Shown here: positions 31,524 through 42,619 of the stretch, in pieces | Position numbering within the stretch: position 1 is the stretch's first letter | Layout of the letters: each line of letters opens with the position of its first letter | Source of the DNA: Polynucleobacter necessarius | Lineage (GTDB): Bacteria; Pseudomonadota; Gammaproteobacteria; Burkholderiales; Burkholderiaceae | Direction of reading: 5' to 3' | Assembly: GCF_900096765.1 (NCBI RefSeq) | Contig: NZ_LT615228.1 | Coordinates: 874,669-938,668, forward strand | DNA length: 64,000 nucleotides | The notes under the pieces: generated by a model | Told to the model about the DNA's origin: nothing | What the model saw: only the letters and a program-made list of their open reading frames with translations | The model's database searches: none | Position numbers and translations under genes: made by a program

Positions 31524-33716
31524 ATGCCCCAATTACTAGATAAATCCATTGAGATCCTGAGTGTTAGGCATCTCCGTGGCCCCAATATGTGGACTTACCA
31601 CCCGGTCCTAGAGGTATGGATTGATATTGGCGAGCTCGAAGACTATCCCTCTAACCTCATTCCTGGTTTTTATAGTCGATTAGTAAAAGCCCTTCCTAGC
31701 TTGGTTGAGCATCGCTGTAGCTATGGTGAAACTGGCGGCTTTTTAAAGCATATGGAAGAAGGTACTTGGCCCGCTCACATCATGGAGCACCTCACGCTTG
31801 AGTTGCAAAATTTAGCAGGCATTCCAGGCGGTTTTGGCAAAGCCCGAGACGGTGATCGCCGCGGCGTATACAAAGTCATGGTGAGCGCCATCAATGAAGA
31901 AGTAACCCTTACAGCATTAAAGTATGCCCGCGATCTTTACTTAGCTCTCGCGCAAGATAATCAAGATTGTGTTGCGCAAGTTCAAACGATTATCGAGAAC
32001 CTACGCGAACTAGGCGACGATCTCCTGCTTGGACCAAGCACGGCATGCATTGTCAATGCTGCGGAAGAACGCGGCATCCCCTCTATTCGATTGTCGGAAG
32101 GCAACCTAGTGCAACTCGGGTATGGCGCTAAGCAGCGCCGAATCTAGACTGCTGAAACTGATCAAACTAGTGCGATTGCTGAAACGATTTCTCGTGATAA
32201 AGATCTCACTAAAAGCTTACTGCGTAGCGCTGGCGTCCCCACCCCAGAGGGGCGTACGGTTACCAGCCCAGATGATGCTTGGGAAGCAGCACAAGATATT
32301 GGCTTACCGGTAGTTGTCAAACCCATTGATGGCAATCATGGTCGTGGCGTATTTATTAATCTGTATACCCAACAAGAAATTGAAGCTGCTTACGCAGTCG
32401 CCATTGATGAAGGTAGCGAGGTTTTAGTTGAGCGACACATTGTTGGTGACGAACATCGCCTCTTAGTAGTCGGCAATAAAGTAGTTGCCGCTGCCAAAGG
32501 CGAAACCGTCTGGGTGAAGGGTGATGGCAAACACACCGTTCAAGAGCTCATTCAGATTCAGATCAATTCTGATCCACGCCGCGGCACTGCAGAAGAGCAC
32601 CCGCTGAACCCTGTTCGCATTGACTCTGCTGTTGAACTCGAATTGGCTAGGCAACAGCTCACTGGCGACAGCGTTCCAGCACAGGACCATAAAGTACTTA
32701 TCCAAAGCAATGGCAACGTCGCATTTGATGTTACTGATTTAGTTCACCCTGATGTTGCCTTCCAGGTTGCTTTAGCAGCCCGTGTTGTTGGACTAGAGAT
32801 TGCTGGCGTAGATTTGGTAGCCCAAGATATTAGCCGCCCACTTGACGAGCAAAACGCCGCCATTGTGGAAGTGAATGCTGGCCCAGGTCTATTAATGCAT
32901 TTGAAGCCGGCTAGTGGCAAACCCCCGCCTATTGGCAAAGCTATTGCTGACCACCTCTTTCCCCCAGGAGCAGATTTTCGTATTCCTGTAGTAGGTATTT
33001 GTGGCGAGAGCGGCAAAACTCCCGTAGCGGAAATGATTGCTCACTTTCTGCGACTTACTAATGTGTACGTTGGCCTATCCTGCAGCAAGGGTTTGTTTTT
33101 TGGCAATCGCGCGATTCCCAATACCAACGCATCGAATTGGGAAAATGCACGTCGCACCTTACTCAATCGTGCAGTGGAAGCCGTCGTGATTGAAAACAAT
33201 CACCTCTCGATGTTGATTGAAGGCTTAGCCTATGACCGCTGCCAAGTCGGTGTAGTGTTAAACGTGAACCCAAAAGCAAACTTTCCTGAATATGCAATTT
33301 ACGATGAAGACCAAGTCTTTAGCGTTGTTCGCACCCAAATTGATGTTGTTCTTCCTACCGGTGTTGGCGTACTCAATGCTGATGATCCTATGTGTGTTCA
33401 GATGGCCGAGCTCTGCGATGGTGAGGTGATTTTCTTTAGTGAAAACTCTGATTCCGAAGTAGTGAAAGCCCACCTTCAAAACGGTGGCAGAGTGGTTTTA
33501 GTTGGCAAACAGCAAATCACCCTCAAGTCTGGCAAGCTCGATCAAAAATCAATCCCAGTACCACGCCACTCAGAATCCGATAGCGCTTCCCCATGGAAGA
33601 GCATGAACCTTGGAGCCGCTATTGCTGCAGCCTGGGCTTTGGATATTCCGTTTAATGTTATTGAAGCTGGTGCAGAAACATTTGTGCCAGACGCTACTAC
33701 TGCAACAGGGGCTTAA
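31524..33716 (+). pseudogene. cphA': Cyanophycin synthetase-like protein CphA', interrupted by nonsense codon
   Basis: A single frame of 730 codons interrupted only by TAG at 32145-32147 (GAKQRRI-stop-TAETDQTS). The second copy has Gln at the same place, so CAG to TAG is likely. It holds the CphA N-terminal domain (HLRGPNMW), an ATP-grasp domain (VKPIDGNHGRGV) and a shortened Mur-ligase-like domain. The last has a degenerate P-loop GESGKTP and lacks the C-terminal DYGHNPDA region, as in the shorter CphA'/CphA2 type. It is divergent from the ABC gene with a 195-base gap, and its TAA abuts the cphA start. Confidence 0.85.
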
Positions 33717-36280
33717 TTGGAAATTACCCGTATTCATATGTTGCGCGGCCCTAATCTTTGGAGTCGCCATACTGCCTTAGAAGCAATCGTTTCATGTGAT
33801 CCATCGGAGCGCTCAATCGATTCGATCCCTCAGTTTGAAACCAAAATTCGTGAACGCTTTCCGCAACTGGGAAGTATGCGTCGCAGCGGTTTAACTGAAC
33901 CTCTTTCGCTTGCGCATGCACTAGAACATGCCGCTTTGGGGCTGCAAGCGCAAGCTGGTTGTCCAGTGACCTTCAGTCGCACCGTACAAACGGTAGACGA
34001 AGGTGTCTATCAAGTAGTTGTGGAATACATTGAAGAAGTAGTTGGTCGCATGGCTTTCGACTTTGGATTTGCGCTCATTCAAGCAACGTTGAACGATGCC
34101 CCGTTTGATTTAACTGCCGCGCTCTCAGAGCTTGAGGCCTTATATGAAGATGTGCGACTTGGACCTAGCACCGGCTCAATCGTAGATGCCGCAGCACAAC
34201 GCAATATCCCCTACCGCCGCATGACTGAAGGCAGCATGGTGCAATTTGGCTGGGGTAGCAAACAAAAACGTATTCAAGCGGCTGAGACCAGCGATACCAG
34301 TGCGATTGCAGAGGCAATTGCGCAAGATAAAGAGCTCACTAAAAATCTATTAGCCGCTGCCGGCGTCTCAGTGCCCATTGGTGAAGTAGTCACTAGTGCA
34401 GATGATGCCTGGCGTGCTGCACAAAAGATTGGCGGACCGATTGTTCTAAAGCCCAAAGATGGTAATCAAGGTAAAGGGGTAGTTGCCAACATTCAAACGG
34501 AGGCTGAAGTTCGCGCTGGCTTTGAAGTTACTCAAGCCTTTGGACGTGAAACCATTGTAGAACGTTACTTACCCGGTGCAGACTATCCGCCTTTTAGTGG
34601 TGGGCAATCGCCTCTCTGCAGCTGCTCGTCGCGAGCCTGCTCAAGTATTAGGCGATGGTAAGCACACTGTTGCCCAATTAGTTGAAAAAGAAAATCAAAA
34701 TCCTTTGCGTGGCGATGGTCATGCAACCGCATTAATCAAAATTCGCTTTGACGATATCGCCTTAGCCCACTTGGCCAGTTCTGGCCTCACCCCTGAATAT
34801 GTTCCCAAAACTGGCGAACGTGTTTTATTACGCAATAATGCCAACCTCAGCACGGGTGGCACAGCAACTGACGTTACCGACGATGTCCACCCAGATGTCG
34901 CTGCAAGTGCAATTGCCGCCGCTCAGATGATTGGGCTAGACATCGCGGGCGTGGATATTTTGTGCGAGGCAATTTATAAGCCACTAGAGCAACAAGGTGG
35001 TGGCATCGTGGACCGCACCTGGGTTACGCATGCACCTAAAACCTTCTTATGGCAAAAGCTGTCCCGTCGGCGAGGACATCATCAACATGATGTTCCCACC
35101 TGGTGAAGATGGCCGCATTCCAGTGGTAGCGGTGACTGGTACAAATGGCAAAACCACCACCGTCCGTCTGATCTCCCATCTACTAAAAGAGACTGGTCTG
35201 CGTGTAGGCATGACCGGCACTGATGGCGTCTATATCAACGATCGCCCGATTGATACTGGCGATTGCAGCGGCCCCAAGAGTGCCCGCAACGTATTGATGC
35301 ATCCAGATGTCGATGCTGCCGTCCTAGAAACCGCACGGGGCGGCTTGCTACGCGAGGGACTAGGTTTTGATCGTTGCGAAGTAGCTGTGGTTACCAACAT
35401 TGGTGAAGGCGATCACCTGGGACTGAACTACATCACTAGCGTTGAAGATTTGACGATTTTGAAGCGGGTGATTGTTCAAAACGTAGCCCCTACTGGCGCA
35501 GCCGTACTCAATGCAGCAGATCCCAACGTTGCGAAGATGGAGAGCAAGTGCTCTGGTCGAGTTATTTTCTTTGCTCAGAATCAACATCACCCAGTAATTA
35601 CTGCGCACCGAGCTAAAAATAAGAAGGTTATTTACTTTGACGGAGCCTACATTGTTGCCTCTAAAGGATCACGTGTCATGTATCGCTTCCCCGTCAGCGA
35701 AATTCCACTAACCCAAAATGGCGTCTTAGGATTCCAAATTGAAAATGCCATGGCCGCTATTGGTGCAGCCTGGGCATTGGGTCTTGATGCAGAAAAAATT
35801 GCGCGCGGCTTGAGCAGCTTTGAAAGCACAGCCAATGCTGTACCTGGTCGCTTTAATCAGTTCAAACACAATGGCGCTACCGTGATTGCCGACTATGGTC
35901 ATAATCCTGATGCCATGCGCGCCTTAACTAGCGCGGTTGAAGCCATGAAGCCCAAGAAGAGTCATGTCGTCATTAGTGGCGCAGGTGATCGTCGTGATGA
36001 AGATATTCGCGATCTGACACGAATTTTAGGCAATCACTTCGATAATGTGATTCTCTATCAAGACGCCTGCCAACGCGGCCGAGAGGATGGTGAAGTCCTC
36101 CGATTATTGCAAGAAGGTTTAGTTGGCGCCACCAAGGCTAAACAGGTCAAAGAGATCCATGGTGAGTTCTTAGCCATTGATACCGCCCTCAATGATCTTG
36201 AAGCTGGCGATATTTGCCTTATTTTGATCGATCAGGTTGAAGAATCTTTGGCCTATCTCAAAGAGAAAGTTAAGCCTTAG
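33717..36280 (+). pseudogene. cphA: Cyanophycin synthetase CphA, two frameshifts
   Basis: Three frames together make an approximately 856-residue CphA, which builds the Asp-Arg storage polymer with ATP. The start is TTG right after the cphA' stop (IHMLRGPNLWSRHTALEA). ATP-grasp: VLKPKDGNQGKGV. Mur-like domain: VTGTNGKTTTVRLISH and IADYGHNPDAMRAL, both intact. Lesion 1, near 34590: an extra C (GADY-RLLVVGNR becomes PPFSGG). Lesion 2, near 35015: 8 bases missing, deleting the Glu-Val-Asn-Ala codons of GIVEVNAAPGL. The encoded enzyme cannot be full length. Confidence 0.88.
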
Positions 36281-36303
36281 TTGAGAGATACCCAGTAGCA
36301 GTC

Positions 36304-36339
36304 AATAAAAAACCCAATCAAGCGATTGGGTTTTTTATT
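36304..36339. terminator. Bidirectional rho-independent terminator between cphA and fbp
   Basis: 16-bp perfect stem with core ACCCAATC/GATTGGGT and loop AAGC, flanked by A- and T-runs, serving the convergent cphA and fbp genes. Confidence 0.9.
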
Positions 36340-36378
36340 AGCAGCAATAAGCAACGGGATAATTTCTGATCTATTTTC

Positions 36379-37377
36379 TTAGGCATGATAGTGGCGCAAT
36401 AGATCAACCTCCTCTTTAGAGCCGAGCATCACTGAAACGCGCTCATGCAAATCCGTTGGCTGTATATCCATAATTAAATCTTTACCATTAGTAGAGGCTC
36501 CACCAGCCTGCTCCACCAAAAAACTCATCGGATTAGCCTCATACATCAAACGCAATTTACCTGGCTTATTTGGCTCTCGCTGATCCCAGGGGTACATAAA
36601 AACACCGCCGCGAGAAAGAACGCGATGCACATCAGCCACCATCGAAGCAATCCAGCGCATATTGAAGTCTTTAGCACGAGCGCCGCCTGAACCAGCTAAG
36701 CACTCCTCCACATAGCGACGTACTGGATCAGCCCAATGACGCATATTAGACATATTGATAGCAAATTCCTTAGTGGAATGGGTAATCGTGACATTATCTT
36801 TAATCAATAAGAACTCGCCAGTGACCTTGTTTAAGGTAAACATCACAACGCCATCACCTAAAGTGAGTGCCATAGTGGTTTGCGGTCCATAAACAACATA
36901 GCCAGCGGCTACTTGGTGGCGACCAGATAACAAGAAATCAGAAGTCTGCAATGGCGATTGTGGATCTTGTTTTTTCAGAATAGAAAAAATGGTTCCAATC
37001 GACACATTGACATCAATATTGGATGATCCGTCTAATGGATCAAACAAAAGAAGATAGTCGCCCGTGCCTTGGATTGGAACTGGTAACTCCATCTCTTCTG
37101 AAGCCAAGCCTGCGAGTGATTTACACCCCTTCACACCATCAATTAATAAATCATTAGCAATAATATCGAGTTTTTGCTGCACTTCACCCTGGACGTTACC
37201 GGTGCCAGCAGAACCCAATAAACCGATTAATGCGCCTTGAGCCACTTCATGACTCAGCGTAGAACAAGTATTGACTACGGCAGTGAGCAACTCTTGAAGG
37301 CCGACAGGAATAGCAGCGCCCTGCGGCTTTGCAGTGGTCAAAAATTGCTTGAAATTGATGTGGTTACTTGAAGGCAA
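36379..37377 (-). CDS. fbp: Fructose-1,6-bisphosphatase class I
   Basis: A 332-residue gluconeogenic enzyme. The metal-binding [20 protein letters not shown] lies near residue 112. Substrate-site segments follow, including [21 protein letters not shown] and GGVFMYPWD, and [20 protein letters not shown] ends the catalytic part. Length and frame are normal. It ends beside the terminator shared with cphA. Confidence 0.96.
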   Translation of the reverse strand: MPSSNHINFKQFLTTAKPQGAAIPVGLQELLTAVVNTCSTLSHEVAQGALIGLLGSAGTGNVQGEVQQKLDIIANDLLIDGVKGCKSLAGLASEEMELPVPIQGTGDYLLLFDPLDGSSNIDVNVSIGTIFSILKKQDPQSPLQTSDFLLSGRHQVAAGYVVYGPQTTMALTLGDGVVMFTLNKVTGEFLLIKDNVTITHSTKEFAINMSNMRHWADPVRRYVEECLAGSGGARAKDFNMRWIASMVADVHRVLSRGGVFMYPWDQREPNKPGKLRLMYEANPMSFLVEQAGGASTNGKDLIMDIQPTDLHERVSVMLGSKEEVDLLRHYHA

Positions 37378-37507
37378 AAGGAGTTCTCCAAAGTGCTGTT
37401 GAGATTAGGGTCTATTTTGCCTGTAATTTAAATCGCACCAAAAAAGAGGGCATTTCCAGCTAAACACTTTAACTTTGGAGGATGTTGATGACTGAAACCT
37501 TCTTGTA

Positions 37508-37540
37508 TGATGCGTATTTTGATGTTAATATGCATCAAAA
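37508..37540. promoter_or_regulatory. Candidate operator of the second vapBC pair
   Basis: Nested inverted repeats just before the antitoxin: TTTTGATG/CATCAAAA (37517-37540, 8-base spacer) and TGATGC/GCATCA (37508-37537). They are positioned for VapB/VapC autorepression. Confidence 0.45.
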
Positions 37541-37553
37541 ATGATGAGTAAAG

Positions 37554-37760
37554 ATGATGAGAACTACCGTAACCATTGATGACGACTTATATCAAAGCTG
37601 TCTTGAGCTTGCTGATCCGGGCATTGATAAAGCAGACCTCTTTCGCGAGGCTATGAGCGTTTTTGTGCGCGTACAAAGCGCAAAGCGACTGGCTGCATTG
37701 GGGGGAAGTGCACCTCAGATGAAAAGCATCCCCCGTCGCAAATCCAGTAGTACTCAATAG
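37554..37760 (+). CDS. vapB: VapB-type antitoxin (ribbon-helix-helix-like)
   Basis: A 68-residue antitoxin of the VapB group beginning [18 protein letters not shown], then [20 protein letters not shown] and [12 protein letters not shown]. This is the family pattern, with an N-terminal DNA-binding strand-helix-helix and a toxin-binding tail. Two ATG codons stand in tandem at 37554 and 37557; either could be used. It is two bases upstream of vapC and unrelated in type to the vapB at 12.9 kb. Confidence 0.88.
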   Translation: MMRTTVTIDDDLYQSCLELADPGIDKADLFREAMSVFVRVQSAKRLAALGGSAPQMKSIPRRKSSSTQ

Positions 37761-37762
37761 GT

Positions 37763-38146
37763 ATGGCATTGGTTTTGGCAGATACCTCGATATGGGTAGC
37801 TCACTTTAGAAAATCAAACACCTCATTTGCCTCTTTACTTGCAAACGATCAAGTTCTTTGTCACCCACTGGTGTTGATCGAGCTCGCATGCGGATCTCCG
37901 CCTGCCCCCCGCTCCAAAACATTGAGTTACATAAAAAAATTGCGTCAAGCTGTTGTAGCAACAACAGAAGAAACGTTGAAGTTTATTGAAGCCCATAAAC
38001 TCAATGACTCAGGATGCGGGGCAATCGATGTGTCTCTTCTTGCATCCGCCCTTCTTTCTGGGAATACCCTCATTTGGACTTTTGATAAAAATTTAGAGTC
38101 ACTAGCTGGTCGATTGGGGATTTCTTATAACCAACAGCTACACTAA
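37763..38146 (+). CDS. vapC: VapC-type PIN ribonuclease toxin
   Basis: A 127-residue PIN toxin: VLADTSIWVAHFR (first Asp near residue 7), HPLVLIELACGSP (Glu near 40), GAIDVSLLASALL (third acid near 95) and LIWTFDKNLESLA. All four acidic positions are present, so activity is plausible. It immediately follows its antitoxin and converges on pepN. Confidence 0.9.
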   Translation: MALVLADTSIWVAHFRKSNTSFASLLANDQVLCHPLVLIELACGSPPAPRSKTLSYIKKLRQAVVATTEETLKFIEAHKLNDSGCGAIDVSLLASALLSGNTLIWTFDKNLESLAGRLGISYNQQLH

Positions 38147-38166
38147 GAATCAATCCCCCGATGTAA

Positions 38167-40776
38167 TTAATTCCCTAGCGCCTTGCCAATCACTTCTCTG
38201 ACGTCTGGCGAGAGGGTTTGGCAAGCAGCCACTTGCGCTAAGGCTGCCTTCATCTGCCCTTGATAAGGCTGGGCAAATAAACGCCAACGATCTAGGGCTC
38301 TAGCCAAACGCGCAGCTACCTGCGGATTAATTGGGTCAAGTGCCAACACACTTTCCGCCCAGAATGCATACCCGCTTCCATCAGCCTGATGGAAGCTCGC
38401 TGGATTATTAGTGCAGAAGGCATGAATCACGCTACGAGCACGATTGGGATTATTTAATTTAAAAGCTGGGTGCTCGCGCAAACGCTTCACATTGCCTAGG
38501 GTTGGCTCAAGACTATCAACCGGTGGGCGACTGGACTGGAGTGCAAACCACTTATCAATCACCAAAGCATCATTATTAAATCTACTGAAGAAATCAACTA
38601 AACAATCATCCGCCGCTTTGACGCCATGAACAACTAATGCCGCTAAAGCCGCATAACGATCTGTCATGTTGTCAGCAACTTGATACTGATTGACGGCCAT
38701 CGGCGCCCAGATGTTTGGATCAGCCTCTAAAAGCATACTCAACGCCAAGTTCTTGAGCGCTCGTTTACCAGCGCTTGCCGCATCAGATGTAAACGGACCT
38801 GGCGTTTGGTTCTGTTGGTATAGAGCCGCCCACTCTAATTGCAATTGTTTGGCAATGGCTCTTCGGAAAGCGCGCCTTGCAGTAAAGATCTTTTGCGGAT
38901 CAACGTTCTCACACTGCTCATATAAATAAGACTCAGCTGGTAGAGTTAAGGCTAGTTCCTTGAATGCAGGATCCAGACTTGGGTCGAGCAAGAGATTGCG
39001 GTAAGCCTCGATAAGGTCTTGATCTGGCAAGCGATCATTCAAAATCATTTGCATCGCCAGTTTCTGACCTGCTTCCCAACGATTAAAGGCATCGTCATCA
39101 CTAGAGAAGAGGATTAATAAATCTGCTTCACTTTGATCAAAATCCAAATTGACTGGCGCAGAAAAGTCGCGATTGATGGAGAGTACCGGACGGTCAGCAA
39201 CATTGTCGAAGATCCAAGTTTGAGTGGGTTGCGTTAACTCCAGTAATTGCTCGGGTTGATCATGAGCATCTGTGATCAAGCGCATCTTCAAAGGAATATG
39301 AAACGGTTTTTTCTCTGGCTGACCTGGGGTAGCAGCGCAGCTCTGGGTCAAGGTCAAATGAAACTGCTTTTTCGCAGCATCGTAGCTCTCTTCCACTTTG
39401 ACTCTGGGGGTGCCAGCCTGGCAGTACCAATTCTGAAACTGAGTGAGATCTTTACCATTAGCATCTGCCATGGCTGCTAGGAAGTCATCGCAAGTGACTG
39501 CTTGACCATCATGGCGCTTGAAATACAAACCCATGCCTTTGCGAAAGCCATCTCTACCAAGCAGAGTTTGGTACATACGCACCACCTCAGAACCTTTTTC
39601 GTAAACCGTGACGGTATAAAAGTTGTTAATCTCTTGATACTCATCAGGGCGAATAGGATGAGCCATTGGGCCCGCATCTTCAGGAAACTGCAATTGGCGC
39701 AGCAAGCGAACATCTTCAATGCGCTTTACCGCTCTACCCGACTCGCTTCCCATCTGACCAGCTGAGAACTCTTGATCCCGAAAGACCGTTAGCCCCTCTT
39801 TAAGGGATAACTGGAACCAATCTTGGCATGTCACGCGATTGCCAGTCCAATTATGGAAATATTCGTGCGCCACAACACTTTCAATATTCGCAAAGTCAGC
39901 ATCAGTAGCAGTTTCTGGCTGGGCTAGCACAAACTTGGTATTGAAAATATTCAAGCCCTTGTTTTCCATTGCGCCCATATTGAAGTCACTTACCGCCACA
40001 ATCATGAAGCGCTCTAAATCGAGCTCAAGACCGTAACGTTTTTCATCCCAATGAATCGATGCAATTAAAGAATCCATGGCATGACGTGTCTTCTTTAGAT
40101 CATGTGGCTCTACCCAAATCTGTAAGAGCTTTTTAGCACCACTACTCGTAGTAATAGTTTCTTCGATGCACTCGAGCTCGCCTGCCACTAGAGCAAATAA
40201 ATAGGAAGGTTTTGGAAATGGATCTTCCCAAGTGGCGCTATGCCAACCATTGGGAAGCTTTTCGGTACTCAACAAATTACCATTGGATAATAAAACTGGG
40301 CACTCCGCCTCACGCGCCTGCAAGGTCACGCGATAACGCGCCATCACATCTGGGCGATCTAAAAAATAAGTGATTTTTCGAAAGCCTTCAGCTTCACATT
40401 GCGTAAAGAAATTGCCATTAGATACATACAGACCCATAAGAGTCGTATTTTTCTCTGGGACACAAATAGAGATGATTTCCAGTGTGAATTTCTGTTTACC
40501 CTCATTTGGTAGAGAATGAATAGAAAGTGTCTCAGGAGTAAGCTCAAAGTGTCGATGCGCTTGACCATTTATGCGCAAACTCACAAACTCCAACTCTTGC
40601 CCAGCTAAGATTAAAGGGGCTCCAGCCTCAAAGCTCTTGCCGGGTAGCACTTCAATCCGGCTTTTCACAATCGTCCGAGCGGGATCAAGCGCGATATGGA
40701 GCTCTACTTCATCAAAGGTATAAATAGGGGGGCGGTATTCGAGCCGGCGAAAGCTCTGAGGTAGATCAGTTTTCAT
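38167..40776 (-). CDS. pepN: Aminopeptidase N
   Basis: An 869-residue M1 zinc metallopeptidase that trims N-terminal residues from peptides in the cytoplasm. The substrate motif GAMENKGLNIF lies near residue 270 and the zinc site HEYFHNW near 303, with the downstream Glu in SLKEGLTVFRDQEFS. The C-terminal DUF3458-type helical repeats run to LSPDVREVIGKALGN. Length is typical and the frame unbroken. Confidence 0.96.
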   Translation of the reverse strand: MKTDLPQSFRRLEYRPPIYTFDEVELHIALDPARTIVKSRIEVLPGKSFEAGAPLILAGQELEFVSLRINGQAHRHFELTPETLSIHSLPNEGKQKFTLEIISICVPEKNTTLMGLYVSNGNFFTQCEAEGFRKITYFLDRPDVMARYRVTLQAREAECPVLLSNGNLLSTEKLPNGWHSATWEDPFPKPSYLFALVAGELECIEETITTSSGAKKLLQIWVEPHDLKKTRHAMDSLIASIHWDEKRYGLELDLERFMIVAVSDFNMGAMENKGLNIFNTKFVLAQPETATDADFANIESVVAHEYFHNWTGNRVTCQDWFQLSLKEGLTVFRDQEFSAGQMGSESGRAVKRIEDVRLLRQLQFPEDAGPMAHPIRPDEYQEINNFYTVTVYEKGSEVVRMYQTLLGRDGFRKGMGLYFKRHDGQAVTCDDFLAAMADANGKDLTQFQNWYCQAGTPRVKVEESYDAAKKQFHLTLTQSCAATPGQPEKKPFHIPLKMRLITDAHDQPEQLLELTQPTQTWIFDNVADRPVLSINRDFSAPVNLDFDQSEADLLILFSSDDDAFNRWEAGQKLAMQMILNDRLPDQDLIEAYRNLLLDPSLDPAFKELALTLPAESYLYEQCENVDPQKIFTARRAFRRAIAKQLQLEWAALYQQNQTPGPFTSDAASAGKRALKNLALSMLLEADPNIWAPMAVNQYQVADNMTDRYAALAALVVHGVKAADDCLVDFFSRFNNDALVIDKWFALQSSRPPVDSLEPTLGNVKRLREHPAFKLNNPNRARSVIHAFCTNNPASFHQADGSGYAFWAESVLALDPINPQVAARLARALDRWRLFAQPYQGQMKAALAQVAACQTLSPDVREVIGKALGN

Positions 40777-40820
40777 TCCACCATTTTAAGTCTGGAAACA
40801 CCCTAGTGCAGTAGACGATG

Positions 40821-41397
40821 TCACCCCCAAATTAGGGTCGCTGCACCAATAGCTATGAAAGTGACGGCTGCTACCGCATGCACCCATTTGATCGGCATGC
40901 GCTGGGTGAACTTTTGACCTACCCAAACTGCTGGCGCGTTTGCCAGCATCATCCCCAAAGTAGTGCCTACCGTAACTGAAAAGACATCCTCATATCTAGC
41001 TCCCAAGGCAATGGTTGCAATTTGCGTCTTATCACCCATCTCGGCCATAAAAAACAACAATACCGTGAGTACAAAAACCTGCAAAGCACTATTGGCAGGT
41101 TTAGCGCCTGCTGCGTCATCAATGTGATCTGGCACTAAAAGCCATAAACCAATACCCAAAAAGCTTGCACCGAGAATCCAACGCATCACATCAGGAGAAA
41201 CCAAGGTCATCAACCAGTGGCCCAGTTAACGCAGCGCAAGCATGGTTTGCGATCGTGGCAACAAAGATACCAGCAATGATGGCCATGGCTTGCTTTGGAT
41301 AACGCTCTGCCAACATGAGGGAAAGTAATTGAGTTTTATCACCCATCTCTGCCAGCGCAACAACGCCAGCAGAGAGAGTAAGGGCAGAAAAGTCCAT
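40821..41397 (-). pseudogene. UPF0016/GDT1 (TMEM165) cation transporter, one-base frameshift
   Basis: A six-helix transporter of about 191 residues from the family that exports Mn2+ or Ca2+. Both hallmark motifs are present: ALAEMGDKTQLLSL in the first half and FMAEMGDKTQIATI in the second. The halves are in different frames: an extra G near 41225 turns ALTGHWLMTLVSPD into ALTGPLVDDLGFS-stop. The start MDFSALTLSAG at 41397 is the family start. I looked for a yybP-ykoY Mn2+ riboswitch upstream and did not see one. Confidence 0.88.
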
Positions 41398-41500
41398 GGA
41401 TTGGTAATTCCAGTAAATGAAACGGTCAGTAATTATCAAATAGTTTAAATCCTCTGTATGACGCCTCGACTACGTGACTACCAAACCAAGACTTTTACGC

Positions 41501-42619
41501 TTAAGCCGCCAAGAGCTCCTCTGCAAGAGCAAAGTCTAGGCCCTGAGCCAAGGCTACTGGCTTAGAGGTTAAAACACCTTTATATACGCTCAGACCATTG
41601 CGCAGATGATGATCAATCGTTAAGGCCTGAATAACACCTTGATTAGCCAGCGCCTGAACAAATGGAAAGGTGGCATTAGTCAAAGCAAAGGTAGATGTTC
41701 GGGCAACAGCGCCTGGCATATTCGCTACGCAATAATGCAATACGCCATCAACCAAGAAGGTCGGATCAGCATGAGTTGTCGGCTTCGAGGTTTCAAAGCA
41801 ACCGCCTTGATCAATGGCCACATCTACCACTACCGCCCCTTTCTTCATTTTTTTAACCATCTCACGAGTGACTAATTTTGGAGCCTCACCACCTGGAATT
41901 AACACTGCACCGATGACAACATCTGCCTCGCTTATCTCCTGTTCAATTTGCAATCCATCCGAGTAAAAAGTCCGCACACGATTTCCATACAGCATATCAA
42001 TCTGGCGTAATCGATCAATGTCGCGATCAAAGATACAAACATCCGCCCCCATACCAACCGCCATCTGCAGAGCATTTCGGCCAACAACACCTGCACCCAA
42101 AATGACTATCTTTGCTGGTGATACCCCAGGTACACCAGCCATCAGTACACCAAGGCCACCATGCGTTTTTTCCAAATGAGAGGCTGCCGCTTGAATTGAC
42201 ATACGTCCCGCCACCTCACTCATGGGCGCCAACAAGGGTAAGGCTCCATTCATGGCGGTGACTGTCTCATACGCAATGCAAGTAGCACCCGAATCAATCA
42301 ACGCCTTAGTCTGCTGAGGATCAGGGGCAAGATGCAAATAGGTAAATAAAATCTGATCCTCGCGAAGCATTGCGCACTCTTGGGCCTGAGGCTCTTTTAC
42401 CTTCACGATCATTTCAGCTTTTTGGAATACTTCGGCCGCACTATTTATCAGAGAAGCACCTGCATCGCGATAGGACTCATCACTTAAACCAATTTGTGAG
42501 CCGGCCCCTCTTTGAATTAATACGGTGTGACCATCTTTACACAAGCTACTCACATTACCCGGGGTTAATCCCACCCGAAACTCATTATTTTTTACTTCTT
42601 GTGGAACGCCAATAATCAT
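41501..42619 (-). CDS. ald: Alanine dehydrogenase
   Basis: A 372-residue NAD-dependent enzyme interconverting L-alanine and pyruvate plus ammonia. The start MIIGVPQEVKNNEFRVGLTP and the substrate residues in HTVLIQRGAGSQIG, KVKEPQ and YLHLAPD are present. The Rossmann motif is VILGAGVVGRNALQMAVGMG, and the C-terminal VANMPGAVARTSTFALTN is complete. GGAGATCAAC precedes the ATG. Its start overlaps the 3' end of the permease gene by 35 bases, so the two form an alanine-use operon. Confidence 0.96.
   Translation of the reverse strand: MIIGVPQEVKNNEFRVGLTPGNVSSLCKDGHTVLIQRGAGSQIGLSDESYRDAGASLINSAAEVFQKAEMIVKVKEPQAQECAMLREDQILFTYLHLAPDPQQTKALIDSGATCIAYETVTAMNGALPLLAPMSEVAGRMSIQAAASHLEKTHGGLGVLMAGVPGVSPAKIVILGAGVVGRNALQMAVGMGADVCIFDRDIDRLRQIDMLYGNRVRTFYSDGLQIEQEISEADVVIGAVLIPGGEAPKLVTREMVKKMKKGAVVVDVAIDQGGCFETSKPTTHADPTFLVDGVLHYCVANMPGAVARTSTFALTNATFPFVQALANQGVIQALTIDHHLRNGLSVYKGVLTSKPVALAQGLDFALAEELLAA

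Noticed and set aside
41398-41500. Possible yybP-ykoY manganese riboswitch before the UPF0016 gene
   Set aside because: I looked for the paired conserved loops and did not find them; a covariance-model search would decide.
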